A DNA stretch of 25,000 bases from Neocallimastix lanati (nom. inval.) (Eukaryota; Neocallimastigomycota; Neocallimastigomycetes; Neocallimastigales; Neocallimastigaceae), in NCBI GenBank assembly GCA_016946835.1, contig JACVTC010000013.1, positions 657,501 through 682,500 on the forward strand. Direction: 5' to 3'. Below the pieces are notes generated by a model. The model had not been told where the DNA came from. It saw only the letters and a list, made by a program, of their open reading frames with translations, and did no database searches. Made by a program: the position numbers and the translations under genes. This document shows, piece after piece, positions 11,963-21,344 of this stretch (position 1 is the first letter of the stretch; each line of letters begins with the position of its first letter).

Positions 11963-12166
11963 TAATACTTATTTATTCTTATTATTAATTATTAATTAGA
12001 TTTTTTTCTTTTAAAAAATGTTATAAAAAAAAGTATAAAAAAGTATAAAAAAAAATAATACTCAATAAAGATATATAATTATAATAATATAATATATAAT
12101 ATTTTTTTATGATTTAATTTTTTGATTATAATTGCTAAAAAAAAAATAAAGTAAAATAAAATAAAA

Positions 12167-12167
12167 C

Positions 12168-12227
<60 letters not shown>
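12167..12227. repeat. (AAT)n microsatellite, about 20 copies
   Basis: Uninterrupted AAT/ATA trinucleotide array upstream of the CotH gene. Confidence 0.85.
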
Positions 12228-12587
12228 TAATTTAATTTAATCACTATAAACTTTTTAATTTAATAAAAATAATTATAATAATAATAATAATAATTATAAT
12301 TATACTTTTTTTTCTTTTATTTTTTTTTTTTTTTTATATGTTTAATAGTTTCATTTTAAAACGTTTAACAAAATTTTCTATTTTTTTATTAGATTCTTTT
12401 ATTTTTTTTTTTTTATTTTTTATTTTTTTTTTTTTTTCTATTTTTTTTTTTATTTTTTTCTATTTTTTTTTTTTTTTTTTTTATTTAATTATTTTAATTT
12501 AACCAAATAAATTATAGCTTATTTTTTTTTTTTTTCTTAATAAAATTTTTAAAATAATTTATTTAAAATAAATGAAAATTTAATATT

Positions 12588-12733
12588 TTATTTTATATTT
12601 TATATTTTATATATTTTATTTTATATTTTATATTTTATATATTTTATTTTATATTTTATATTTTATATTTTATATTTTATATTTTATATTTTATATTTTA
12701 TATTTTATATTTTATATTTTATATTTTATTATA
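12588..12733. repeat. TTTTATA minisatellite with a higher-order repeat
   Basis: The right half (about 12650-12730) is a clean array of the heptamer TTTTATA. The left half is a longer unit of about 28 bases, mixing TTTTATA with TTTTATT, repeated at least twice. This suggests growth by slippage first of the long unit and then of the heptamer. Confidence 0.75.
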
Positions 12734-12840
12734 TATTATATATTATTTTATATTCTTTGATATTTTATTCCTATTCAATAACAAAAAATATGGATCATAC
12801 AAATTTTACATTAATTTTTATTCACCATAAAAATTAAATA

Positions 12841-13053
12841 GTTTAACAGGGGGAGTGTGCATTTCGAAAATTATTATTACAAAAATTTGTATTTTGTTGT
12901 ATGGCTTAAATATTTTTAATTTTAAGCCACTTAATTTTATTAAAAATTTAATGAATAATAATTAATTAATTAAATAAATAAAATTACAATTTTCAAAAAT
13001 TTTCAAACACGTAATCTTACGTGGGGCGTATATCTAACACCCCCGTTTAACAG
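12841..13053. mobile_element. Small structured insertion, MITE-like or solo-LTR-like
   Basis: The 9-mer GTTTAACAG occurs at 12841-12849 and again at 13045-13053 as a direct repeat, like a target-site duplication. The 195 bases between begin GGGGAGTGTGC and end TAACACCCCC, a short imperfect terminal inverted repeat. Inside are a 9-bp hairpin, TGGCTTAAA with TTTAAGCCA (about 12902-12930), and a near-palindrome CACGTAATCTTACGTG (13008-13023). The piece is far richer in G+C than its surroundings. It has no coding capacity. A 9-bp duplication would suit a Mutator-type MITE, but the TG...CA termini next to a G-run also resemble an LTR beside a polypurine tract. Confidence 0.45.
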
Positions 13054-13377
13054 ATCATAATACGAAAATGTGGCTAAACATCCAAAAAATTACTATGAAC
13101 ATACAACTATAAATTTTTTTTTTATAATTAATATTTTTAAATTTAAGTAATTTTAAATGTTAATAAAAATTATAATAAAATGAAATTAAGCCATTTAAAC
13201 ACTAATATAATCAAATTTTGTTATAAGAAACAATTACTAAAGATAAGAGTGTAAAATAGTAGCTTGAGTCCAATAATGAACTATATTTACAATTACAATT
13301 AAACTAATTCAAAAATATTATAGTTAAACTAATTAAACTACCTATTTATTAAATAATTAAATTTACAATAAATCGGA

Positions 13378-13640
13378 TTCTCTTTTTATATATATATATA
13401 TAAAAAAAAAAAAAAAAAGAGAGAGACTTTGGATACAGAATTATATTCATATCATTTACATATTTATACGTATATACATTTATGTAAATATGATATGTGC
13501 CTATTTATACATATATATAGGTCACGTCACAATATAAGTATATACATTACATGTATTTATCGTTTATTTTTAGTTAACTTCTTGGATGGACTCTCTTTAT
13601 CTCTCTATAATATAATATCATATAATATAATTTTTTTTTT
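13378..13640. repeat. Imperfect inverted-repeat region
   Basis: An AAAGAGAGAGACTTTGGAT stretch (about 13415-13434) faces a GGATGGACTCTCTTTATCTC stretch (about 13583-13602) in inverted orientation with several mismatches. Inside, about 13450-13495, an imperfect palindrome pairs TATCATTTACATA with TATGTAAATATGATA. It has the shape of a small foldback element. No target duplication was found and no protein family is recognisable. Confidence 0.3.
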
Positions 13641-14434
13641 TTTAAAATTTTAATTAAATAAATATTATTTATATTTAACTATTTTTAATTATATTCCATA
13701 AAATGATAATTATTTATTATAATCATATCATATACACCATTTTATTATTAATTTTTATGTATTTAATCTCATTTATTTATTAATATATTTTATATTTTCA
13801 TATAAAGTCTTTTTTTTTTCTTTTTTCTTTTTTTTTTTTTTTACAGCCACAATTATTGAGAACTTTAAATTTTATTGATTTATTCATTTTTTTAATTATA
13901 TGAACATTTTTTTTATAGAATTAATAAAAAAAAATTAAATATTATTTGTCCTTTAAGAACATAATATTTTTTTTTTAAATAGTATTGTGAAATAAAAAAA
14001 AAAAAAAGTAATATTCAAAAATAAAGTTGTATAAATAAATACAGAAAAAAGTTCATAGGCAACGAACCTCACCTCCGAGAATATAAGATTTCTGTATAAA
14101 ATGGAATTCTTAATCCGGATTAGGTTTGAATTGAAAATTATAGTCTTCTCCTTCAGAGCCTGTTGGCCTATCTTATCTATATTTTCAGAGTTGACGCTCC
14201 TCATAAACAAGTTTGAATTTTAATTTTAAATAATAATTGAGTGAAAATATTGAAAGCGTGTTCATCATATGAATGACATGATTTATGTTAATTAATATAT
14301 ATATATAAATGAATTATTTACGTAAAAGAATATTATTAACATAAATAATGTTAATTATTCATAAAATTAAAAAAAAATATTTATATAATAAAATAAAAGT
14401 TAATATATTTATATCATTATTTCTATAATAGCAC
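13641..14434 (-). mobile_element. Probable 3' LTR region of the copia relic (end not defined)
   Basis: On the - strand this follows directly after a polypurine tract and begins TGCTATTATAG, a TG start as in LTRs. It includes an open frame (14210-13953) reading MFMRSVNSENIDKIGQQALK. This resembles no known protein and is probably LTR sequence, not a gene. The left end cannot be fixed, since no clear matching LTR or CA terminus with a target duplication is seen. A weak similarity to 18,370-18,460 may mark the 5' partner. Confidence 0.35.
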
Positions 14435-14447
14435 TCCCCCCTTAAAT
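14434..14447 (-). other. Polypurine tract of the copia relic
   Basis: The - strand reads TTTAAGGGGGGAG followed by TGC. A purine run with six G right after the end of an RNase H domain and right before a TG start is the usual plus-strand primer site of copia elements. Such a G-run is rare in this AT-rich window. Confidence 0.6.
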
Positions 14448-14465
14448 TTAATTTTTAATTATAAA

Positions 14466-14975
14466 AAAAATAATATTTGTGAAAGACTTCATTTCGTTTT
14501 CCATTAACGACCTTTAATTATAATATTGGTTAAATTTTCTGAACTCTCTTATATATTTTAATTCAACTATGCTTTTTTCCTAATATTATCTACATTAAAA
14601 TGATATTGAATTGATATATGTTTTAATTTGGAATTAAAGTCGCCATTTTCCATAAAAAAAATATTTTTATAGGCATTATTATCAATAATGATAGTTATTG
14701 GTTTAATAAATCTAATTACTTAAAAAAAAAAAAGTATATTTCTAATTCATAATATTTTTTCTTGATATATTAAGAGGCATTAATATATTCTGCTTCTGCA
14801 GTTGAAATGGCTACTATGGAAATTACTTTTTTGACATCCAAGATATTGGGTTATTACCTATATAAGAATAACATATTTGGAAATTAATTTTCAATCTTTA
14901 ATGTCTCCAGCAAAATCAGAAACGGTACATACAATAATTTTTCCTTGACCATTATAATTTATTTTATAATTTTAT
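14466..14975 (-). pseudogene. copia RNase H domain, decayed
   Basis: Read from 14,975 downward on the - strand, fragments follow the copia RNase H pattern: TVSDFAGDIKD (for SDADWAGD), a TGA where the family has Arg, KLISKYVILI, NPISWMSKK, a frameshift, then VAISTAEAEYINAS (for VALSSTEAEYMA), a stop, PITIIIDNNAYKNI, and LKHISIQYHFNVDNIRKK (for TKHIDIRYHFIRD). IVELKYIREF and a short C-terminus follow before the polypurine tract. The order and spacing match the family; the frame changes at least four times. Confidence 0.88.
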
Positions 14976-15047
14976 TTTTTTTATTTTATTTTATTTTTTT
15001 TTGTACTATTTAAATATTTTAAAAAAAATATTTTCTACTTTTCTCCA

Positions 15048-15600
15048 ATCACCAATCTGTAATTGAGGGATTTTCAGAATTTCTAGCTGCTTTGTGCACT
15101 ACAAATGAAATATCCGATCTGGCTGCTTTCCAAATAAAAATATTAACATTTCAATTGTGTTTTTTTAATAAGTTGTTTTGTCTCATGGTTTATTATTTTC
15201 TGTATCAATATTGGTATTTAAGTTAATCGGCCTTGATATTTCATTGAAAAATATACCATTTATATCTGGCGGAGAAAGTACTGATAAGTTTCAGACAATC
15301 CATATTGAAGGTCAATGCAAAAGTTTGATAAAACTTAATATCAAAAAAAAAAAAAAAAAAAAAAGTTGTATATAACCTTGAGCAATAATAAGAACTTTAT
15401 GTTTTTGTAACAAATACCTTCACTGTTTATTTAGTTCGTAAATACCCAAATTAATGAAAAGATTCTTTTACCTTTAGGAAATGTGTTTGACAAAAGTTGT
15501 AATCTTTGTTTTCATCTAAGTTACACAAGTTCTTCATTGATAGGTTTGTTCTCATAATTGATGATCTTTTCCAATTAATTGCTTGGGGTCATGTTTTGAA
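15048..15600 (-). pseudogene. copia reverse transcriptase, decayed and internally deleted
   Basis: From about 15,600 downward on the - strand: FPKGKRIFSLIWVF (family: PPGKKAIGCKWVF), HKVLIIAQGYI (YKARLVAKGY), a T22 run, then QTFALTFNMDCLKLISTF (ETFSPVVRMTSIRLLLAIA), KWYIFQ and NIKAD around the first catalytic region (WxxxQMDVKxAFL), and LNTNIDTE. The next recognisable piece is the C-terminal connection ARSDISFVVHKAARNSENPS, followed by DW, a TGA and LEK (family: DWRxVKRI). The palm part with the YVDD catalytic motif is absent: only about 50 bases separate the flanking pieces, where roughly 300 would be expected. Confidence 0.85.
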
Positions 15601-15734
15601 TTAATGTAATAATTACTGTTACAATTTGTTCTTTTTTTTTTCTTTTCAAATTTTTATGGTTAATTGGATTAGTTTGACTTTTGGGGAGCTATAGATTTAA
15701 ACTCATGATTGATAAAATTATGATTGGTTTTATT

Positions 15735-15787
<53 letters not shown>

Positions 15788-16377
15788 TTCAATATTATAT
15801 TTGAAATTATTATTAAATTTTTAAAGTAATTTTTATTTAAAGATTTAAAATTATTATTTTGAGATTTGTAACAGTTAGCTAGGAAGGATATTTGACACGT
15901 CAAGTCGGTGCAATTTTAAAAAAAGAAAAAGTAATTTGAAATTTTTTTTTTATAGAAATAAGTTTTTATTAACATTTAAAAATTTAAAAAATTTGTTTTA
16001 TAATTAATTAGTCGTCGTAATACTTCGAATCACTTTTTAATTAATTAATTAAAACACAAAGAAAAATACTTTCATTCGTGAAGTTCGCACTATTTATATT
16101 TTTAACGGAAAAAACAATTTTAAAATGTAATAATGATTTTATTGAAATATTTAGAAAAATGTTAGTAATAATTAATATTGAAAATAGATTTTTAATTGAT
16201 GAAAATGAATCTTATATAGAAAAATAATAAAATAATTTTTTTTTTTAAAATAATAACTTCTAAATTCATTCCGGTTGAATTACAAACTGAAAGAATCTTT
16301 AACTTTCTATAATTTATACAGAAAGAATATTCAAGAAGTTATTATTAATAATTAATAAAATAATTAATTTTGCAAAA
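15601..16377. other. Relic interior between RT and tRNA-like piece, no recognisable content
   Basis: This corresponds to the linker region between integrase and reverse transcriptase of the copia relic. Apart from the A45 run and AT-rich sequence I found no conserved peptide. A somewhat less AT-rich patch at 15,880-15,920 has no match I know. Confidence 0.5.
15737..15782. repeat. Long A homopolymer inside the copia relic
   Basis: About 45 consecutive A, one of the longest in the window. It lies in the zone between integrase and reverse transcriptase of the relic. Similar runs occur at 15,343-15,364, 16,589-16,616, 16,762-16,790 and 16,874-16,890. Confidence 0.85.
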
Positions 16378-16455
16378 CGGGTTGAAGTGTGAGTCGAACC
16401 CATAAAGCATTGGACATGGTCAAGGTTAACTAATCATTGAATCAAGGTTCTTACT
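16378..16455 (-). tRNA. Degenerate tRNA-like sequence (tRNA pseudogene or tRNA-derived repeat)
   Basis: On the - strand, GGTTCGACTCA (about 16,390-16,400) matches the B box GGTTCGANTCC at 10 of 11 positions. TGATTCAATGATTAG (16,430-16,444) looks like an A box (TGGCTCAATGGTTAG) altered only by transitions. The spacing suits a tRNA, and CCTTG/CAATG could form a mismatched anticodon stem. The acceptor ends do not pair, the T stem has mismatches and the loop has eight bases, so this is not a working tRNA. No identity can be given. Confidence 0.35.
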
Positions 16456-16582
16456 TTACTAACTGAAGACTTCGTTACAAGAATGATGTAATATTTCTTC
16501 TGTTGGATCAATAATTAAATTTTTGTTATCGATTGAGTACATTATTATTAATAATTTCAATTTTTAATCTATTTTCATAAAA

Positions 16583-16618
<36 letters not shown>

Positions 16619-16678
16619 TTTTTACTTAATCCACTCCAATTTATAAAATAATTTTTTTATACGGAAAATTAAGGAAGA

Positions 16679-16761
16679 TTTAATTGAATCTCTCTGTAAG
16701 GCCATAATTTTCAGGATTGTAGGGAGGGAAAAAATTCTTTTTAAAATATCATTTTCTTTAC

Positions 16762-16795
<34 letters not shown>

Positions 16796-17065
16796 TTTCT
16801 TATTGTTAAATTCACGTCCTTGATTAGATTTAAATATTTTAATTTTATTAGAACAGTTTTGTTATTGTTATTTAAAAAAAAAAAAAAAAACAAATTTAAA
16901 TACTTTAATTATTGTATTGATGGTTTCAGATTTACTTTTTAATAAAAATATCCAACTTTTTTTTTTTTTTATTTCTACTAAATTCATCGATGAAAGTAAA
17001 ATTAAATCTCTTTCCAGTATAAGACTTTATTTATGGGCCATAATTATATCAAAATGATGATTATT
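16679..17065 (-). pseudogene. copia integrase core, decayed
   Basis: On the - strand from 17,065: FDIIM and a GPINK piece (family HTDVCGPI, first catalytic Asp kept), SYTGKRFNFTFIDEFSRNK (family SYGGARYFLTFIDDYSRK), later KIKIFKSNQGREFNNKK near 16,790-16,855 (family LRSDNGGEFxS), where the second catalytic Asp has become Asn, then PPYNPENYGLTERFN near 16,684-16,735 (family PQQNGVAERKNRT), with the catalytic Glu kept. A/T runs at 16,762-16,790 and 16,874-16,890 interrupt the frame. Confidence 0.85.
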
Positions 17066-17568
17066 AAAATTTTATATTACCATAATGTTTTATTATTCCT
17101 GTTTACTATTGTTTCTTTTAAATTTTTTTTTTATTTTGAATATTAGAGATATTTATTTCATTTCTTTTATTTAAATGAAATTGATGCAACTGTTTTTGTA
17201 ATTATTATCTAACATTCTTAAGATAATATTATTATTATTTTTTTTTTATTAAATTATAATTTTTATTCCAATTTTGGCTAATTCAATAGCACTAATCATA
17301 TTTTTTTTAAGTTATTAATACTCTTTTTAATTTGATATTGTCAATATCCATGGTGGGAATTATCTTTGTTTTTGAAATTTATAAATTTTATATTGTCATC
17401 TGGTTTTTCTAAAATTTTTTTTTTGTTGCAATTCATGGTAATTAAATTCATTGTTATATTCACTGATCAATTGAATATCGTTTATTTATCCCATGAATTT
17501 TTCTTTATTAATGTGTTTTCATTATTTTTTTTTTGTTTGTTTGTTTGAATTTTGTTAAATCGTACCAG

Positions 17569-17610
17569 GCACGCTTTAACTGTACGTCCATATTTTTCCA
17601 AAATAGGACA
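17569..17610 (-). pseudogene. Gag CCHC zinc knuckle, decayed
   Basis: The - strand reads CPILEKYGRTVKAC, which has the exact spacing of a CX2CX4HX4C knuckle, with the second Cys replaced by Leu and the His by Arg. A CAT-to-CGT change would explain the Arg. Its place upstream of integrase and downstream of an Asn/Lys-rich stretch fits the nucleocapsid end of a copia gag. Confidence 0.7.
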
Positions 17611-17686
17611 ATACTTTATTTATCTTTTTGAATAATTTTATAATGATTATAATTTTTTTTTATTTTTGTTTTTTATAATTTGGTTG

Positions 17687-17941
<255 letters not shown>

Positions 17942-18054
17942 GTATCTGTTATTAATATTACATTTATAATTAATTCTTTTTTGTAAATTTTTTTGTATCC
18001 TTTATGTACAGCATATAGCGTCATCAAAATTTTAACTTCAGTAGTTTATTCCAT

Positions 18055-18315
18055 TTTTTAAACTTCATAACCATCTTTCAATGCTGTTACAAATAATTAC
18101 GCAACTAAGTGGCATAGCCGAAAATATTGGATTTACAACACCAATTACTGGAAACGCTTGTATAGTAACCATAATTAAAAAATATACTTACATTTTAAAA
18201 TTTATTACATTGAGATAATGGATATCAATAATATTAAAGATAATGGACAATAATAATAATTATAATAATAATAATAATATATATATTTAAATTATAAAAT
18301 ATATATATATTAATA
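18055..18315 (-). pseudogene. Duplicated fragment of the flippase gene (intron 1 end plus exon 2 start)
   Basis: This segment aligns with 7,185-7,435 at roughly nine bases in ten, in the same orientation. It contains about 125 bases of exon 2 (the TM1-TM2 coding part, from the acceptor to KDGYED) and about 115 bases of intron. Because intron sequence is included, it arose by DNA-level copying and not through mRNA. The copy has a one-base insertion (AATAATTAC for AATATTAC), which breaks the reading frame, a change at the ATG-like codon, and a 9-base insertion in the intron part. The acceptor AG is kept. It cannot encode a working protein. It sits between the gag end of the copia relic and a second retroelement relic. 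Confidence 0.93.
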
Positions 18316-18369
18316 TTTATATTTTAATATAGGAAAACTTTATTATAGTAAATAATTATAAAAGAAAAA

Positions 18370-18665
18370 AATACTTAGAAATAGTTTTAGTTCTCTGTCC
18401 AAGAATAAGAAATAGTAGATTATAGTAATTCTTGAGATCAAGATATGAAAATAAATATTAATTTTTAGGAATAAATGTTAGTTTACATTTTAAATAATGA
18501 TAAGTAAATGCCATTCTTCTAAATAAATAAAATTTAAATAAAATTATTTTTAAAAAACACATAATTGTTTCCCTCATTTAAAAGAACAAACCTTAAAAGA
18601 AATGAACCTGAACTTCGTACTTTATCGAAATATAATAAAATATTCTTTTTTAACAAATTTTTTTA
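18370..18665 (-). other. Unassigned; possible diverged 5' LTR of the copia relic
   Basis: Around 18,395-18,450 a pattern with AGAATAAGA and AATTCTT loosely parallels 14,075-14,130 (AGAATATAAGA, GAATTCTT) in order and spacing. The position upstream of the relic's gag on the - strand would suit a 5' LTR. The similarity is weak and could be chance in AT-rich DNA. No gene is visible. Confidence 0.2.
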
Positions 18666-18679
18666 ATTTATTTTGATTT

Positions 18680-19130
18680 ATTTCTTGTATAATGTCTATT
18701 AACAATTTATATTACTCTTCATATTATTATTATATTCTAATATATTACTGTTTGAATTATTTAATTTATTCCTATTTATATTTTGATTATTATAAATTTT
18801 ATTATCTTTAATGTCTCCAGGATTTATTGAATTTTTTGGAATTTTCCATGATTTTTGGATCTTCCATAAACCTTTTCTTCATATTTTTTAAATTTGAAAT
18901 AATTTAGAAATTTTTCAATTTATTTGTCTAAATTAATTTTTTTAAATTTTTTACATTAGTAATTTTTAAATTTTATGCTTTATTAAAGATTTCTAATTTC
19001 TTAGTGTCCTTCTTTCTTAAGTCCTTATTCTTTCCCTCCTGAGATGATACTTCCCTTTTTTATTATATATTTCTTTTATACTATTTTCTTCACTATTTTC
19101 ATTAGGTCTAATAAAATTGAAACAACATGA
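18680..19130 (-). pseudogene. Asn- and Lys-rich coding remnant, unrecognised
   Basis: On the - strand a 61-codon open stretch (about 18,880-18,695) reads through NPGDIKDNKIYNNQNINR and further Asn-rich sequence to a stop. Upstream of it (to about 19,130) are charged scraps such as SSQEGKNKDLRKKDTKKLEI. It follows the protease relic on the same strand and may be the low-complexity linker of that retroelement. No family is recognisable. Confidence 0.3.
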
Positions 19131-19228
19131 AATTCTTTTCAATAGCATGGTTCTCAACAATAGGAGCAATGATAATCAAATTTTTCAACTGAAGTAAAAA
19201 CAACACAATGATATTAACATTGGATGAA

Positions 19229-20003
19229 TTAAAAAAAAAAAAAAAAGGTAGTTATCAGTAATCGACTTAAGACCCAATAAGAAATTGAAATAAATATCTT
19301 TATGATCAACGACACAGAAATCCGCAATGAAGGTATAATTACCAATTTGAAACTTTCAGTCGAATCATAATAGTAATTCTCAATAGTACTATCCCAAAGA
19401 GCTTCATAAATTCGGGCCTCTACATATATTAACTTGTTCATAAGTTACCTGGCTAACTATTAATATAAGTAGTACTCACTAGATTCAAATGACATCCAGA
19501 ATCAGTGAGTAATCTTCCTTTTGATATTGTCTAAAGATACATTCACGATTCTCAAGTCATTACTATGAAATTTTTCATTTTTAATATTATCCTTATCATT
19601 TTCTTCTTCATTAATTAAAAAAGGTTCTATGGCATCAAGAGAGCTATTAAATTTAATTTTTTATAAATTTTAGATTTTTTGGTTAATTCTTGACCTCAAT
19701 TAATTTGGGACATCTATCCAAAAATTTGACCAAAAGTAATATGACATTTGGTATTGGCCCAAAATCTTTAATAATTTCACATGGTTCCATATTAGTTAAT
19801 TTTAGCTAGATTTGTATGACGTTCTCTTTTTGTGTTAACCTTCCTGTTCATTAATTTTTAAATTTTTGTTTCTTTAAAGTCCACTTTCTTATTAATTACA
19901 AATTGCATTAATTTATTTTGGTTCTTTTATTAATTCTTCAGTCATTTTCCTAACTTTAATTCTATCTTTTAATTGACTGAAAAATTCTTTAATCGAAAAC
20001 ATT
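19229..20003 (-). mobile_element. Retroelement relic with gag-like piece and aspartic protease
   Basis: Reading from 20,003 down on the - strand: MFSIKEFFSQLKDRIKVRKM, then a stop-ridden zone with EPCEIIKDFGPI and ITFGQ scraps typical of the gag-protease region of LTR elements. An open stretch follows with SSLDAIEPFLINEEENDKDN and LRIVNVSLDN, and then LLTDSGCHLNLVST, where DSG is the retropepsin active site. Last comes IGNYTFIADFCVVDHKDIYF with NFLLGLKSITDN, which matches the flap and FxxLG end of such proteases. At least two frameshifts separate these parts. The family is probably gypsy-like, but no reverse transcriptase was found, so this is uncertain. Confidence 0.6.
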
Positions 20004-20127
20004 TTTTTTTTTATATATTATATTTTATTTTATTTTATTTTATTTTATTTAAAAAAAAAAATATTATTAAAATTTAATAAATATATTACTTCCCACAAGA
20101 GCAGATATCTCCACCAAAAAACGATAT

Positions 20128-20170
20128 ACCACTCAAAAGTTCGAGGTACTATTGTTAGGAATTTATTTAT
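20128..20170 (-). other. Candidate LTR end and primer-binding site
   Basis: On the - strand, TTCCTAACA (an LTR-like CA end) is followed by ATAGTACCTCGAACTTTTGA and GTGG, in the place where a primer-binding site should lie, upstream of the gag-like relic. No tRNA complement was checked. The LTR would extend to higher coordinates, but its outer end is not identifiable. Confidence 0.3.
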
Positions 20171-21158
20171 TAAAATATTATTTATTTATTGATTTATATA
20201 ATTTTATTATTAAGATTACATATACTTATTCAAGTAAAAAAAAAAAATAATTATATTTGACTACACATTTAAAAACTATCTAACAACTTTCTAAACACAT
20301 TCAATTACTTACTAACTTAACTTATTTACTTAACTTACTTAAACACTTCTCATAATTCAGAGAAATGTTATATTTTTATGTTATTTAGTTATAATTAACT
20401 CTTTAATTAATTGTTCTTCTGATTAAAATAAACCATTAAATGAATATAAATATTAATAAGTATTATTTAAGGAAACATTTAATAACTATATAATTATAAA
20501 TATAAAATAATAAGAATATAATTAAAAACATTGATTTATGTTATAAAAATTATTATTAATTATAAATATAATTAATATTAAGAAATCAAGTCACATATTA
20601 AAAAATATGATAAAATCATTAGATTTAAATTTGATTTATTGATATAAAACAAATATGTGTAGTAACATATTTGTATATTTAATAATAATTATTAAATATT
20701 AAATTTATATCTTTTTAATAATAATTATTTTATTTTATTTTATTTCAATATGTATTATTATAATTATAATAATTATAATACTTTAATTCATATTAATTCA
20801 TATAAAATTTATATATTTCTATATATTAGAATATATAATTAATAGATTACCTATTTCTTATAAATAGATTAGATTATTTATATTAGAAATAGAGAACTTG
20901 CTTGTAAATTTTTAGGAATTAGAATTATTATTTTAATTGTACGAATATTATAATTTTATTAATAAAATTTACTAAACTACCATTATTTAAAACCCACTGC
21001 TTATAAATTATTGCACATAAAAGTCCCGCATATCATTATGACATTAATTTATGTTTGAATCATAAAAACTATTTTATATTAATTAAGGTTTGAATATTTC
21101 ATTTTATATCAGAATTTTTTTTTTATAAAAAAAAAAAAAAAAAAAAAAAACAGAATTA

Positions 21159-21195
<37 letters not shown>

Positions 21196-21344
21196 AGAAT
21201 TAATAAAAAAAAAAAAATAAAAAATAAAGTAAAAATTTCTTCCATGCTTTTATGGGTTTTTTATTTTGATTGTTATATTTGAAATCGATATTATCTTCAT
21301 TTCTTTATATATTGTTATTATTATTATTTGGTATATATATTTCT
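20171..21344. other. AT-rich region without recognisable genes
   Basis: No conserved peptide in any frame. Two A-runs (21,128-21,150 and 21,162-21,194) are each followed by the same short phrase CAGAATTAATAAAAAA, a small tandem duplication. If the primer site at 20,128-20,170 is real, the first part of this stretch could be LTR. Confidence 0.5.

Larger units (their letters stand above)
11963..12840. other. AT-rich region upstream of the CotH gene
   Basis: This should contain the CotH promoter. It holds an AAT array (12167-12227), several T-rich stretches broken by single A or C (12310-12530), and a TTTTATA minisatellite. No conserved peptide or distinct regulatory motif is visible. Confidence 0.6.
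14435..17680 (-). mobile_element. Ty1/copia retrotransposon relic
   Basis: A - strand pol polyprotein of the copia order (gag zinc knuckle, integrase, reverse transcriptase, RNase H) can be followed from about 17,610 down to 14,470. Integrase before RT separates copia from gypsy elements. Every domain is broken by frameshifts, stop codons and A/T homopolymers, so nothing is functional. The 3' end is marked by a G6-containing polypurine tract on the - strand at 14,434-14,447. The coding part spans about 3.2 kb, less than a full copia element; the N-terminal gag is replaced or disrupted by a TTA array and a piece of duplicated flippase gene. Individual domains are listed separately. Confidence 0.85.

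Noticed and set aside
13429-13653. 74-codon + strand frame
   Set aside because: Tyr/His/Ile-rich and lying over an inverted-repeat region; no conserved motif.
15178-15375. 65-codon + strand frame
   Set aside because: Antisense to recognisable reverse transcriptase motifs of the copia relic.
18797-18825. A 16-17-base phrase shared with 14,893-14,915 (encoding GDIKD on the - strand)
   Set aside because: Considered as a second copy of the copia RNase H, but the flanks do not match any copia motif, so probably chance.
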